Made by a program: the position numbers and the translations under genes
Notes under the pieces: generated by a model
The model's input: only the letters and a program-made list of their open reading frames with translations
Databases searched by the model: none
What the model was told of the DNA's origin: nothing
Source of the DNA: Niveispirillum irakense DSM 11586
GTDB lineage: Bacteria; Pseudomonadota; Alphaproteobacteria; Azospirillales; Azospirillaceae
Direction: 5' to 3'
Length of the DNA: 64,000 bases
Assembly (NCBI RefSeq): GCF_000429645.1
Contig: NZ_KE386935.1
Coordinates: 120,946-184,945, forward strand
Shown: positions 1 through 9,600 of the stretch, in pieces
How positions within the stretch are numbered: the stretch's first letter is position 1
Layout: each line of letters begins with the position of its first letter

Positions 1-20
1 GCTGCCCAACGCATTCCATT

Positions 21-416
21 CTTTCCCCGGCTGAAACGCCGGGGCCTCATTGAAGCCCGTCATCGGCGGGGCGGGATCACCGTGGGATGCGTGCTTTCCC
101 CGGCTGAAACGCCGGGGCCTCATTGAAGCCTGATAGGGGTGCGCATGTAGAGCCCCCCACCGGTGCTTTCCCCGGCTGAAATGCCGGGGCCTCTTTGAAG
201 CGGGGGTACCACACCATGCACGAGCCCGACCTTACCCACCCTTTCCCCGGCTGAAATGCCGGGGCCTCATTGAAGCGTACGATGGGTGAATTTAACCATC
301 GCGGCACCCTGCGCTTTCCCCGGCTGAAACGCCGGGGCCTCATTGAAGCATTCTGATATCTGGGTCGCGATCACGATGCACTTTCCCCGGCTGAAATGCC
401 GGGGCCTCATTGAAAC
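21..416 (+). CRISPR. CRISPR array, distal end (6 repeats, 5 spacers)
   Basis: Six 36-bp repeats start at 21, 94, 166, 241, 314 and 381. Each has the palindromic core CCCCGGC-TGAAA(C/T)-GCCGGGG and ends in ATTGAAGC. Spacers are 37, 36, 39, 37 and 31 bp. Repeats 3, 4 and 6 carry T instead of C in the loop. Repeat 3 also has CTCTTTG for CTCATTG, and repeat 6 ends ATTGAAAC. The ATTGAARC end suggests transcription left to right. The variant last repeat and short last spacer then fit a leader-distal end, with leader and cas genes left of the window. No cas gene is visible, so I do not assign a type. Confidence 0.93.
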
Positions 417-635
417 CGTCATAAACCCCGCTTTAGCGGGCTGCGGAGGCGATAGCACGGGCTGGTCTTCGCGAAACGGGGATCAATCGGCACGCAGTTG
501 GGGATAGCGACCACGATACCGCCGGCAGACCGAAAGCCTGTGCGGGCCGGCTCGAAGACAGGATATGCCTATCCTCAATCCCGTTTCCGCACCCCTCCCG
601 GACGCGGCAAACTTATCAACCGTCCGCCTCCCACC
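417..635. other. Intergenic region between CRISPR array and helicase gene
   Basis: No gene is seen. It holds a short hairpin CCCGCT-TT-AGCGGG just after the array (about 427-440) and an imperfectly placed palindrome AGGATA-TGCC-TATCCT at 560-575. Neither is followed by a clear T-run in the direction of the helicase transcript, so a terminator call would be weak. Confidence 0.4.
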
Positions 636-2888
636 CTACCCCCGCTTCGGCCCATAGCGTTTGCGCGGTGCGCCACGGAATCCGGCAGGGGGTTTGGCGG
701 GTTTGCCGCCGCCCCCGCCACCGGGGCGCGGGCCTTTACCCTGCTGGCGGCGGCGCGCCGTGCTGGCCAGCAGTTCCGACAGGCGGCCCGCCACCTGGGC
801 GCGGCGTTCCTCCACCGCCTTGCGGTCGGGGAACAGGCGGGCGAATTTGCGGCTGGCCCAGTAATACAGGTCGCAGGACCGGGATAATTCCTCCAGCCCA
901 TAATCATCCAGCCGGTCCATGCGCAGCGGCACAACAAGGCCCAGCGGCACCGGCTCCCCGCTTTCCACCGCGCGCAGTATCTGCTGGAAGAAGCGGGCAT
1001 CCACCTCCTTTTCCAGATCGCACGGCATGAACAGCAGGGACAGTTTCTCCTCAAAGCCGATATCCCGCTCGTCCAGCTCCTGCGCCAGCCGGCGTAAGGA
1101 AGACAGGTCGGACACGCGATAGGGGCTGCCCGCCGTCTTGGCGGCAGCGAAGCAATCCACCAGCAACTGCATATTATGGGTGCCGATGCGCCCGGCCAGC
1201 CGCGCCACCATGGCGCGGGTGGGCCGTACGGTCAGCGCCGTCTTGGCACCAAAGGCATTGTCCGGCCGGTTCCACAGCGCCTGCAGCCGGGCCGCCGTGC
1301 CCTTGCCGACAATGCCGAACTCGCCGGCCTCATGATGGCCATAGCGACCGGCACGGCCGGCAATCTGCTTCAATTCGGTCGGCAGCAATTCCCGCTGCTC
1401 CACCCCGTCATATTTTTCCAGCGTCGTGAACAGCACGCGGCGGATGGGCAGGTTCAGCCCCATGCCGATGGCATCGGTCGCCACCACCACCTGCGCCTCG
1501 CCACTGGTAAAGCGCTCGGCCTCCCGCCGCCGCACCTCCGGCGCCAGGGCACCATAGATCACGGCGGCTGTCAGGCCCTTGGCCTGCACAATATCGCGGA
1601 CCAGATGCACATTGCGGCGGGAAAAGGCGATCAGCGCATCGCCCTTGCGCACATCCTCATATTCCAGCCGCTGTTCAATCATGTGCAGCGGCGATTTGCG
1701 TTCCAGCGTCACCACTTCCAGCGGTTCGTTCAGATGGTGCGCCACGCGCTTGATCAGGGGCAGCACCTCTGGTGCCCCCAGCAGATAGACGGTGCGCGCC
1801 GCCACGCCCATCAGCGCCGCCGTCCAGGCCCAGCCGCGATCCTTGTCGGCCAGCATCTGGATCTCGTCGATCACCGCCACATCGACGGGGATTTCCGGGT
1901 CCAGCATTTCGATGGTCGATGCCGTGTGCCGGGCGTCCGGCACACGGATTTCCTCCTCCCCCGTCAGCAGGGTGGTGGGCGTGCCCTCCCGGTTCAGCCG
2001 GTCCATCACTTCCAGCGCCAGCAGGCGCAGCGGTGCCAGATAGAACCCGGTTTCCGCCGCCCGCAAGGCCGCCATGGCCCGGTGCGTCTTGCCGGAATTG
2101 GTGGGGCCGATCACCAGCACCAGCTTGCGCCCCATGGTGCGGGCGCGCGGGAACAGCCGTTCAAACTTCGCGAAATCGAACTCGCTATTCACAAAATTGC
2201 GGCCGCGCGCCACGGCGCGTTCGCGCAGCCAGGTATCCGCCACCTCTTCCCAGCGGCGCAGAATATCGTTGGGCTGGTGGTTGTTGCGGCAGATGCGGTA
2301 CAGCCGCTCCCCCAGATTCTCGAACGTCCAGCTATCGTCCGCCTCGCCCACCAGTTCGCGCAACTGCCACAGGCGCTGCGCCACGTCGCTGAGCGCCTGT
2401 TCCAGCGCCTGGGCCAGTTGCGGGTCACCCACCAGCCGGTCGCGCAGCTCCGCATCTTCCAGCCCGGTCAGCTCGTCAATATCCAGCGTCCGGCTGACCT
2501 CCAGCTTGATCGGGCCGGGCAGGTCGGGGAAATTCAGCTCATCCGCCGTGCGGGCGCGCACCCGCGTCTTGGCTTCCGCCGCCACCAGGGCGACGGGGGC
2601 ACCATCCAGCGCGCGGCGGCCCTGTTCCAGCAATTCCCGCCGCCGGATCAGCCGGGCCACCTGGCCCTCAATCTCCAGCGCCACCGCCTCGCGCCGTTCC
2701 TCCATCACCACCAGATCGCGCTTGCCCTCTGGCAGCGGCAGGCCCAGCGGCACCATGCCATAGGCCAGCGCCTGCTCCACCCGGTCCAGCCCCAGCCGGC
2801 CGGCGGTGGTGATTTCAGGGTGATGGCGGGCAACAGCGAAAACCAGATCAGGGTCCAGAACATCCTGTTCCGGGGACGAAACATCCAT
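636..2888 (-). CDS. SUV3-type DExH helicase
   Basis: A 750-residue superfamily 2 RNA/DNA helicase of the SUV3 group, related to the mitochondrial degradosome helicase. Walker A GPTNSGKT is at about 261-268, the SUV3-style Walker B DEIQM at 341-345, the motif V region with TDAIGMGLNLP near 471, and motif VI QIAGRAGRYG at 508-517. A helical N-terminal extension of about 250 residues precedes the motor, and a basic glycine/proline-rich tail ends the protein. Family knowledge suggests RNA unwinding linked to RNA turnover, but alphaproteobacterial members are poorly characterised. The gene stands alone, divergent from the HD phosphohydrolase with a 172-bp gap that would hold both promoters. Confidence 0.88.
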   Translation of the reverse strand: MDVSSPEQDVLDPDLVFAVARHHPEITTAGRLGLDRVEQALAYGMVPLGLPLPEGKRDLVVMEERREAVALEIEGQVARLIRRRELLEQGRRALDGAPVALVAAEAKTRVRARTADELNFPDLPGPIKLEVSRTLDIDELTGLEDAELRDRLVGDPQLAQALEQALSDVAQRLWQLRELVGEADDSWTFENLGERLYRICRNNHQPNDILRRWEEVADTWLRERAVARGRNFVNSEFDFAKFERLFPRARTMGRKLVLVIGPTNSGKTHRAMAALRAAETGFYLAPLRLLALEVMDRLNREGTPTTLLTGEEEIRVPDARHTASTIEMLDPEIPVDVAVIDEIQMLADKDRGWAWTAALMGVAARTVYLLGAPEVLPLIKRVAHHLNEPLEVVTLERKSPLHMIEQRLEYEDVRKGDALIAFSRRNVHLVRDIVQAKGLTAAVIYGALAPEVRRREAERFTSGEAQVVVATDAIGMGLNLPIRRVLFTTLEKYDGVEQRELLPTELKQIAGRAGRYGHHEAGEFGIVGKGTAARLQALWNRPDNAFGAKTALTVRPTRAMVARLAGRIGTHNMQLLVDCFAAAKTAGSPYRVSDLSSLRRLAQELDERDIGFEEKLSLLFMPCDLEKEVDARFFQQILRAVESGEPVPLGLVVPLRMDRLDDYGLEELSRSCDLYYWASRKFARLFPDRKAVEERRAQVAGRLSELLASTARRRQQGKGPRPGGGGGGKPAKPPAGFRGAPRKRYGPKRG

Positions 2889-3060
2889 TGGGCACCGGGC
2901 AAAGCGAACGATAACGATTTAGCAGGCGCACAATATGCGGCAGAAAGGCCGCTTTTCCCAGGGGGTGCGTTGGCATGGCTTGCTTGAATTCGCCAGCCCG
3001 CCCATGCCAGCCTATGCTGGACATCCCTTCCCGCCCCCTTGCTGCCGGTCCTGACACGCC

Positions 3061-3681
3061 ATGGCGAAACCTGTCGTCCCCACCCATCTGGATGCGCCCC
3101 GCACCAACCTGCTGATGCGGTCGGGCCGCTGGGTGAACCTGTATGACCCCTCCCCCGCCGATATCATGCTGGAGGATTGGGTGACCGGCGCGTCGCGCGT
3201 GGCGCGCTGGGGCGGGCAGACGCGGGGCGACATCGCCTATAATGTGCTGCAACATTCGGTATTGGTGGAACAGGTGCTGGTCACCCTGCTGGCCCCCGAT
3301 GCCCCGCCCACCCTGCGGCTTGCCGCCCTGATGCATGATCTGCATGAAGGGGGCGGCCTGGGCGATGTCGTCACCCCCTATGGCAAGCTGTTCGCCACGG
3401 CGGGGTTGAAGGAGGTGAAGGCACGGCTGGACCGGGCCCTGTTCCTGGCCGCCGGCCTGCCCTGGCCCCTGCCCGCCGAGGCGGAAGCCCTGATCAAGAA
3501 GGCCGACCGCATCATCGCAGTGTCGGAAGCCATCCAGTTGATGGGCTGGCCAGAAAAACTGGCCCGCCGCGACATTGGCGGCAATTATCGCGGCCGGCTC
3601 TGGACCGATCCCATCATCGTGCAGGATGAGGCCACGGCGCGGGCGGCCTGGTGGGAAAGGTATCAGGTGGTGAAGGGATAA
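3061..3681 (+). CDS. HD-domain phosphohydrolase
   Basis: A 206-residue protein with HD-superfamily metal-site residues: His65 (in NVLQHS), His92-Asp93 (LMHDLHE) and Asp102 (GLGDVV). This arrangement resembles small YfbR-like nucleotide phosphohydrolases, so a 5'-nucleotidase or related phosphomonoesterase activity is plausible, but the substrate cannot be read from sequence. It is cytoplasmic, with no signal peptide or membrane segment. It lies alone between the divergent helicase gene and a paired palindrome just past its stop codon. The start is the ATG at 3061, which opens the conserved region well upstream of the first histidine. Confidence 0.75.
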   Translation: MAKPVVPTHLDAPRTNLLMRSGRWVNLYDPSPADIMLEDWVTGASRVARWGGQTRGDIAYNVLQHSVLVEQVLVTLLAPDAPPTLRLAALMHDLHEGGGLGDVVTPYGKLFATAGLKEVKARLDRALFLAAGLPWPLPAEAEALIKKADRIIAVSEAIQLMGWPEKLARRDIGGNYRGRLWTDPIIVQDEATARAAWWERYQVVKG

Positions 3682-3723
3682 GGTCCGTCGGGTTTAGACG
3701 GAATCGGGCATAGCTCTCATTCC

Positions 3724-3805
3724 CGTCACCCCGGCGAAGGCCGGGGTCCAGTTTCGTAGAGCAAACAGCCCGTGAGTCTGGACCCCGGCCTTCGCCGGGG
3801 TGACG
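3724..3805. repeat. Paired extragenic palindrome (REP-like), GTCACCCC type, copy 1
   Basis: Two inverted 28-bp arms (3724-3751 and 3778-3805) start CGTCACCCCGG and enclose a 26-bp centre. Each arm is itself palindromic (CCCCGGC-GAAG-GCCGGGG). It sits in the convergent gap between the HD-protein gene and the TonB receptor gene. Four relatives occur at 11851, 21499, 23319 and 25514. The structure could also act as a bidirectional transcription barrier. Confidence 0.9.
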
Positions 3806-3894
3806 GTACAGGTTGATCCAATCCAAACCTGAAAGACTCCAACCAAACGGGTGCGGGGGACCGCTGAAACCACAGCCCCGCCCGCCCCCTTGCA

Positions 3895-6120
3895 TCAGAA
3901 CCGCGACGTCACCTCGATGCCGTAGAACGGCGCTTCGGTGACAAAGCCGGTCAGGTTGTTGAAGTCGATGGCGCCTTCCAGTTCCTTGGCATTGGTGATG
4001 TTGCGGCCGAAAATGGCCACACCCAGCCGTTGATCCTCGGACTGATAGCCGATCTTCAACCCGCCCTCGATCTTCGGATCGCTGCGGAATTCCAGCGATT
4101 CATACAGGAAGAAATTCACCTTGGAGCGATAGTTCCAGTCGGTGAAGACATAGAATTCCCCCCCTTCCACCGGGATGCCATAGCGCGCCGTGGCGGTCAT
4201 GATCCATTTCGGCGCGTTGGGGAACGGGTTACCGTTGATATCGGCCAGCCCGCCCGACACAGTGTCCGTCACGGTGCAGCCCCCGCCGCAGGGCGCGATG
4301 CGCAGGTTGGGATCTTTGATCTCGGTATGGTTATAGCTGCCGCCGGCGGTCAGCATCAGGTTCTCGGTCGCCAGCAATTCGGCTTCCACTTCAAACCCAT
4401 AGCCTTCGCCCGCCTTGGCATTGACCAGGGTATTGTTGTTGCTGGCCCCGCCCACGGCGGTGAATTGCTGGTCCTCGATATCGGTGTAATAGGCGGTCAC
4501 GTTCAACCGGGCACGCCGGTCCCACAGGTCGGACTTGATGCCCGCCTCGTAAGACATCAGCGTTTCCGCCGTGGCGATGGACAGGGCGTCGCGGTTGATA
4601 TTATCGCCGAAATAGAACAGAGGCCGGCTTTGGATCGACGGCGCGCGATAGCCATTGGCCACACGGGCGAACAGGTTCACGTCCGGGGTGGCCTTGTAGG
4701 TCAGGCTGGCATCCCAGGTCACTTGCCCGTCCGACAGGTCGGCATCGCCATTGGTGGTGCCGGGCACGCTGGTCATCCAGCGCACCACGGTGAAATCCTT
4801 CTTCTCGTGGTTATAGCGGATGCCGCCGGTCAGGGTCAGTTGCTCGGTCAGGTCATAATTGGCCTGGCCGAAAAAGGCCCAGGTCTTGGTTTCCTGGTCG
4901 GTATCGGTCTGGATGGCGATGCCGCGCGGCTCCGTCGGGTCGCCATAGGAATAGCCCTGGGCGCTGACATCCTCGTTGAAATAGAACAGGCCGGTCTGCC
5001 AGCGGAAGCGGCTGTCGCCATTGCTGGACAGGCGGATTTCCTGCGTCCATTGCGAATGGCCGTCCAGCTCGTCCGCCGTTTCGCTGTCAAACGGCACAAA
5101 GCCGGGGCCCACGCCGGCCACCCCGCCATCAATATCGCCGCGCGTATAGACATAAACCGTCTCATAGCCGGTGATGGAGGTCAGCAGCACGCCGCCAAAA
5201 TCATATTCCAGCTTCAGGCTGCCGCCCTTGCTGGTCAGGTCCAGCGCGTTGCGGCCATTATGGAAGATCTCGTTGCGGGAGAAATCCGGCGACAGATCAT
5301 TGCCGCCGACCAGGATGGCATTGGCATGGTTCACCCGCGCCGTGCCGTTCAGGTCGCGGACATGGCCATTCAGCAGCGCCGTCAGCGGCCCGCCCTTATC
5401 ATAAAGGAACTGTAGCCGCGCCGCAGTTTCATTATGCCCGCCCAGGGCGTCCTTCTCCCCAGTATAGGCATTGTCGATAAAATCATCCTTGCGGTCATGC
5501 ATCAGCGACAGCCGCGCCGACAAGGCCCCTTCCACAACCGCCCCGCCCACAGCCCCTTCGGCCCGGATGGTATTCTTGCTGCCATAGGAGGCCTGGAGAT
5601 AACCGTCGGTCTCTTCCGACGGTTTGACGGACACGAAGCTGATCGTGCCGGCCGGCGTATTGCGGCCGAACAGCGTGCCCTGCGGCCCGCGCAGCACCTC
5701 CACCCGCTCCATATCAAACACGGGGAAGCCACGCAGCAGCGGGTTTTCCTGCACCACCTCATCATAGACCAGCCCCACCGGCTGGGTGGAGGTCAGGTCG
5801 AAATCGCTATTGCCCAGGCCGCGAATGTAAAAGCGCGGGAAGGTGCGGGCAAAGGTGCTTTCGGCATAAAGGCTGGGCACCTGGCCGGACAAAGCCAGCA
5901 GATCAACCCCGCCCGACATGGCGACATCCAGCTTGTCACCGCTGATCGTGCCGACGGAGACCGGCACCTGCTGCTGGTTTTCCGCCCGCTTGGTGGCGGT
6001 AACGATAATCTCCTCCAGCATGGGCCCGGACTGGGCCAGGGCCGGCACGGCCCCCAACAAGGCCAGCGCACTGACGGCACCAGCCAGCATCCGCGATAAG
6101 GACGGATTGCTTACCTTCAT
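3895..6120 (-). CDS. TonB-dependent outer-membrane receptor
   Basis: A 741-residue precursor. Residues 1-29 form a signal peptide ending ALA-Q, followed by a TonB box (EEIIVTATKR, about 36-45), a plug domain with the RGxxGTLFGRNTPAG region near 134-150, and a beta-barrel ending in the outer-membrane signature Phe (VTSRF). It imports a scarce ligand using ExbBD-TonB energy. The sequence type resembles the large receptor group common in sphingomonads and related bacteria, whose ligands are often organic compounds, but no specific ligand can be named. No partner transporter or regulator lies beside it. A GGAG ribosome site precedes the ATG at 6120. Confidence 0.92.
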   Translation of the reverse strand: MKVSNPSLSRMLAGAVSALALLGAVPALAQSGPMLEEIIVTATKRAENQQQVPVSVGTISGDKLDVAMSGGVDLLALSGQVPSLYAESTFARTFPRFYIRGLGNSDFDLTSTQPVGLVYDEVVQENPLLRGFPVFDMERVEVLRGPQGTLFGRNTPAGTISFVSVKPSEETDGYLQASYGSKNTIRAEGAVGGAVVEGALSARLSLMHDRKDDFIDNAYTGEKDALGGHNETAARLQFLYDKGGPLTALLNGHVRDLNGTARVNHANAILVGGNDLSPDFSRNEIFHNGRNALDLTSKGGSLKLEYDFGGVLLTSITGYETVYVYTRGDIDGGVAGVGPGFVPFDSETADELDGHSQWTQEIRLSSNGDSRFRWQTGLFYFNEDVSAQGYSYGDPTEPRGIAIQTDTDQETKTWAFFGQANYDLTEQLTLTGGIRYNHEKKDFTVVRWMTSVPGTTNGDADLSDGQVTWDASLTYKATPDVNLFARVANGYRAPSIQSRPLFYFGDNINRDALSIATAETLMSYEAGIKSDLWDRRARLNVTAYYTDIEDQQFTAVGGASNNNTLVNAKAGEGYGFEVEAELLATENLMLTAGGSYNHTEIKDPNLRIAPCGGGCTVTDTVSGGLADINGNPFPNAPKWIMTATARYGIPVEGGEFYVFTDWNYRSKVNFFLYESLEFRSDPKIEGGLKIGYQSEDQRLGVAIFGRNITNAKELEGAIDFNNLTGFVTEAPFYGIEVTSRF

Positions 6121-6603
6121 TCTTTTTGCTCCTTCGGCCAGGGCGATTGATCGCTGTACCGCCGGGTGCTGATTCCCTGTTCACCGGCAGCCCCTCTTGA
6201 CCGGGGGCCATCCGCACGTCACGCAACAAACGGCACCGGGTGGCGCGAAAGCCGCCCGGTGCCGTTCGTGCTGATGGGGTGGAGCATGGAAGAGGTGGGT
6301 GCGGCTGGCAAGATGGGGCGACAGCGGGCAGATGGGTTCCGGCGCGGTGGTGCAGTTTGGGCACAGGGGGCCTGAACGCTTTGTGTCTATCCGGTAAGCC
6401 TGCGTTTGCTGGACAGGGGCGGGAGAAAGAGACTTTCGGTGTGCGCCCGTCCCCAGCTTGTAAAAACTACTTATATCGCCTGAAGCGGACTCGGGCGGCT
6501 TTCTACCAGCTGATTGACATAAATTTCGGTCGTAGATTAAGGTGTATTACCTTTGAATATAATTAAGTCGCAATCACACCCAATAAGAAAAAAGGCGCTG
6601 GCA
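6121..6603. promoter_or_regulatory. Divergent intergenic region with candidate promoter for the SF1 helicase
   Basis: About 480 bp with no gene. The part near 6120 is GC-rich and should contain the TonB receptor promoter. The part from about 6460 to 6600 is much richer in A/T. It contains a perfect -35 box TTGACA at 6514-6519, but only a poor -10 (TTAAGG) 17 bp downstream, so the promoter call is tentative. The base-composition change suggests the helicase gene arrived with its own leader. Confidence 0.4.
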
Positions 6604-9600
6604 ATGAACAACAAAAATGGACGCCAATACTTGAGCAAATCCGTAGAGCAATTAGAAATTTTATTTAGAGAAAACACCAGCAACATTGCCGTATTAAAAT
6701 CTTTATATGACGAGTTAAATCACCGGACAACTGATAGGTCTGCGCGATTGCGTGTCCGTGTAGAAGAGGTGCTTGGACGAATTTCAGAAACACCGAAGAA
6801 GCCGGAACACAAATCAGCAGCGTCCCCCACGACGCCGAGACGGACAAATGAATCTGGCCATACCAGAGATTCTTTTGCAAGATGCACTCCCGCTTCCGGC
6901 CCCGCTCAGAAAGCTGCCGTCCCCTCAGCTATCGATCTGAATCGACTACAAACTGCGCAGCCACCTAACGGCACGAATCAGCCGACAGGAATTCTAGCCG
7001 CATGGATCGCCCTCGAAGCCCTCTCGCCACAGACCTACCGACGGCCTGAGGATCTGTCAGCAGGCGACAGGAGTTGCGTGGTAAGCCTGACTTCGGCCCC
7101 GTTACCCTGGGAGAAGGGGGAAAAATCCCGACCGAAGCGCCAACTCTACTATCAGGTCATCCTGGGCGCGATCCGTATGGATCAAGCGACCAATGAACTT
7201 GTGAAGGCATTTGGAGAAGATGAGGAGCGCGGTAGCCGCGCACGGGAGAAAGCTGCCATTGCCGCCATCCTTGTCGACAAGCATGGCGTGCCGGTGGAAG
7301 AGAACGGCATCGCCGTCTCCAGCTTCGCCTGGGCATTGCCGCTTGCACTTCAGCGCAAGCTGGAAGCGCTTGGGTCCTGGCCGAAGGTCGAGCCGAGAAT
7401 CATCGAGAAACTGGACGAGATCGTGCGCCGACTGGACGATCAAGGCCAGCCGCTGCCGCTTGATCTGTCAACAATCCATAGGGCCCATTCATGGCTTATC
7501 AGCCAGTTCGGCCTACCTCCCCAACTGGTCGAGCCACCTGCGTTTGGCTTGCGCGTGTATCATTATTTCAAGGCACGGAATCCACCCGAAGCCACCCTCC
7601 TGAATTCGTTCTTCCTTGGGGACTTGGTTCTGGCGAATTCCATGATCGTTCAGGGAAAGGCACCTGTCGGTCTGCGGCGATATTTGGGCGCGGGAGGGCT
7701 TTCGCAAACCACCGACCTGTTTGCCGATCAGCAAGCCCTAGAGAAGGCAGTCGCGCCGGCCATGATGCCGGGGTCCAAATGGCCCAGCCCCGGCGGTCAT
7801 CCATTGGTCCTGCTCCAGCAAGCGGCGGTCAACATCGCAAGATCGGAACTTGCTGGGGCCGAAGGCGTCGTGGCGGTGAACGGCCCTCCCGGTACCGGCA
7901 AAACAACCCTGTTACGCGATCTGGTCGCATCCTGTGTACTCGACCGTGCGATGGCGATGACCAGATACGACGATCCTGAAACGGCGTTCCGTCCTTCTGG
8001 GGAAAAGGTATCAGCCGGGGAGAAGGCGTTCTTCCATCTTTACTCCCTGGCACCGGAATTGAAGGGCCATGAAATTCTGGTCGCTTCCAGCAACAACAAG
8101 GCCGTGGAGAATGTGAGCCGTGAGTTGCCTGCCATGAAGGCGGTAGGCAGGGCCCCCTCGGAACTTAGCTACTTCAAATCCCTCGCCGATTTAGTTCATG
8201 GGCCGCGCGATGCTGACAACGAGGAACGGACGAAAGTCGAGCCATTGGAAACGTGGGGGCTGATCGCCGCCGTCCTCGGCAACGCGCGCAACCGGGCCGC
8301 GTTTCAGCAATCCTTTTGGTGGCATGATGATCGCGGCTTCCGGCTCTACCTCAAGGCAGCGAAGGGAGACCCGGTGGTTAGGGAGATAACGGACCCCGAC
8401 ACCGGAAAGATCATCGAGCGCCGGACGCCGGCGATTGTGCAGCTTGAACGTCCGCCCTCGCCAGCAGCCGCGAAGACCCAATGGAAGAAGGCCAGGGCAC
8501 GCCTCATATTGCTGAAGCAGGAGATTGATGCCGAGCTGAAGGGATTGGAAGAGGTTCGACAACTCTGCTTCAGCCTGACGGACGCGAAGCGCGCTCTATC
8601 CGAAACGCAGGTCGCCCTTGAGCGGTTATATGCAAAGCGATTCGAGCCTGAGCAGCGCGTGTCCGAGTGCCAGTCCACCCTGGCGGGCGCAAGGGAAAGC
8701 CATGAACGAAGTGCTCGTGCGATGGCTGGTCACCGGGCCCTTCGTCCTGGGCTCTTCTCACGTCTCTTTCGGACACGCAGGTGGAAGGAATGGGCATCCT
8801 CGAATACACCGCTCGAAGTAGCGGCAAGGCGCGCACGGGAAGCAATGGGTTCAGCCGACCGCCAGTTGGCTGACGCTACCAAGGCCTTTGAGGCGCTGCT
8901 GTCGGCGATCCGAATGGCTGAACGGGACGCTGCTTCTGCATCCCGCAAGGTGGCTGACCTTTCCGGCCTTATTGAAAAGCATCGTGCGGTCATTGGTGGT
9001 GGCCTCATTGATGAGGCCTTTTTTAGTGCCGCACATGGGACACGCCACCTGACAGCGCCGTGGATTCCGGCGAGCCTGCATCGCAAGCGGGAGGACCTAT
9101 TCATTGCCGCGCTTGCGGTGCATCGGGCCTTCATCGATGCGTCGGCACAGAAGGTGCTCCATAATCTAAGCATCCTCATGGATGTTTTCTCGGGGGGAGC
9201 GCCTCAGGATGAAGCCAAGCGCAAGCTGCTTGGCGACTTGTGGTCCACGCTCTTCATGGTCGTCCCGGTGCTATCCACGACGTTCGCATCGGTCGAGCGT
9301 ATGCTGGGCGACCTACCGGAAGGCAGTATTGGCTGGCTTCTGGTGGACGAAGCCGGGCAGGCGTTACCGCAGGCCGCGGTGGGCGCGGTAATGCGGGCCA
9401 AGCGGTCGATCATTGTTGGGGACCCGCTCCAGATCCCGCCGGTGGTGACGTTGCCGGAACGGCTGAACACAGAAATCTGCCGATACTTCCGGGTTGAGAA
9501 ATCCATTTGGGCAGCTCCCGAGGCCTCCTCGCAGTCTTTGGCGGATCGTGCCTCGGTATTCCAGGCTTCCTTCCGCTCTGACACCGGCCCGCGCCGCGTG

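Noticed and set aside
350-380. 13-bp match TGGGTCGCGATCA between the last CRISPR spacer and the devA gene near 14313
   Set aside because: The match stops after 13 bases and the sequence is a common coding context; too short to claim self-targeting.
560-575. Palindrome AGGATA-TGCC-TATCCT as terminator of the helicase gene
   Set aside because: The stem is only 6 bp with no T-run on the minus strand.
1176-2987. Long plus-strand open frame of 603 codons
   Set aside because: It is antisense to the SUV3-type helicase, rich in His/Arg/Gln/Gly, with no recognisable motif; a GC-rich shadow frame.
4030-5415. Plus-strand open frame of 461 codons
   Set aside because: It is antisense to the TonB-dependent receptor and shows no domain.
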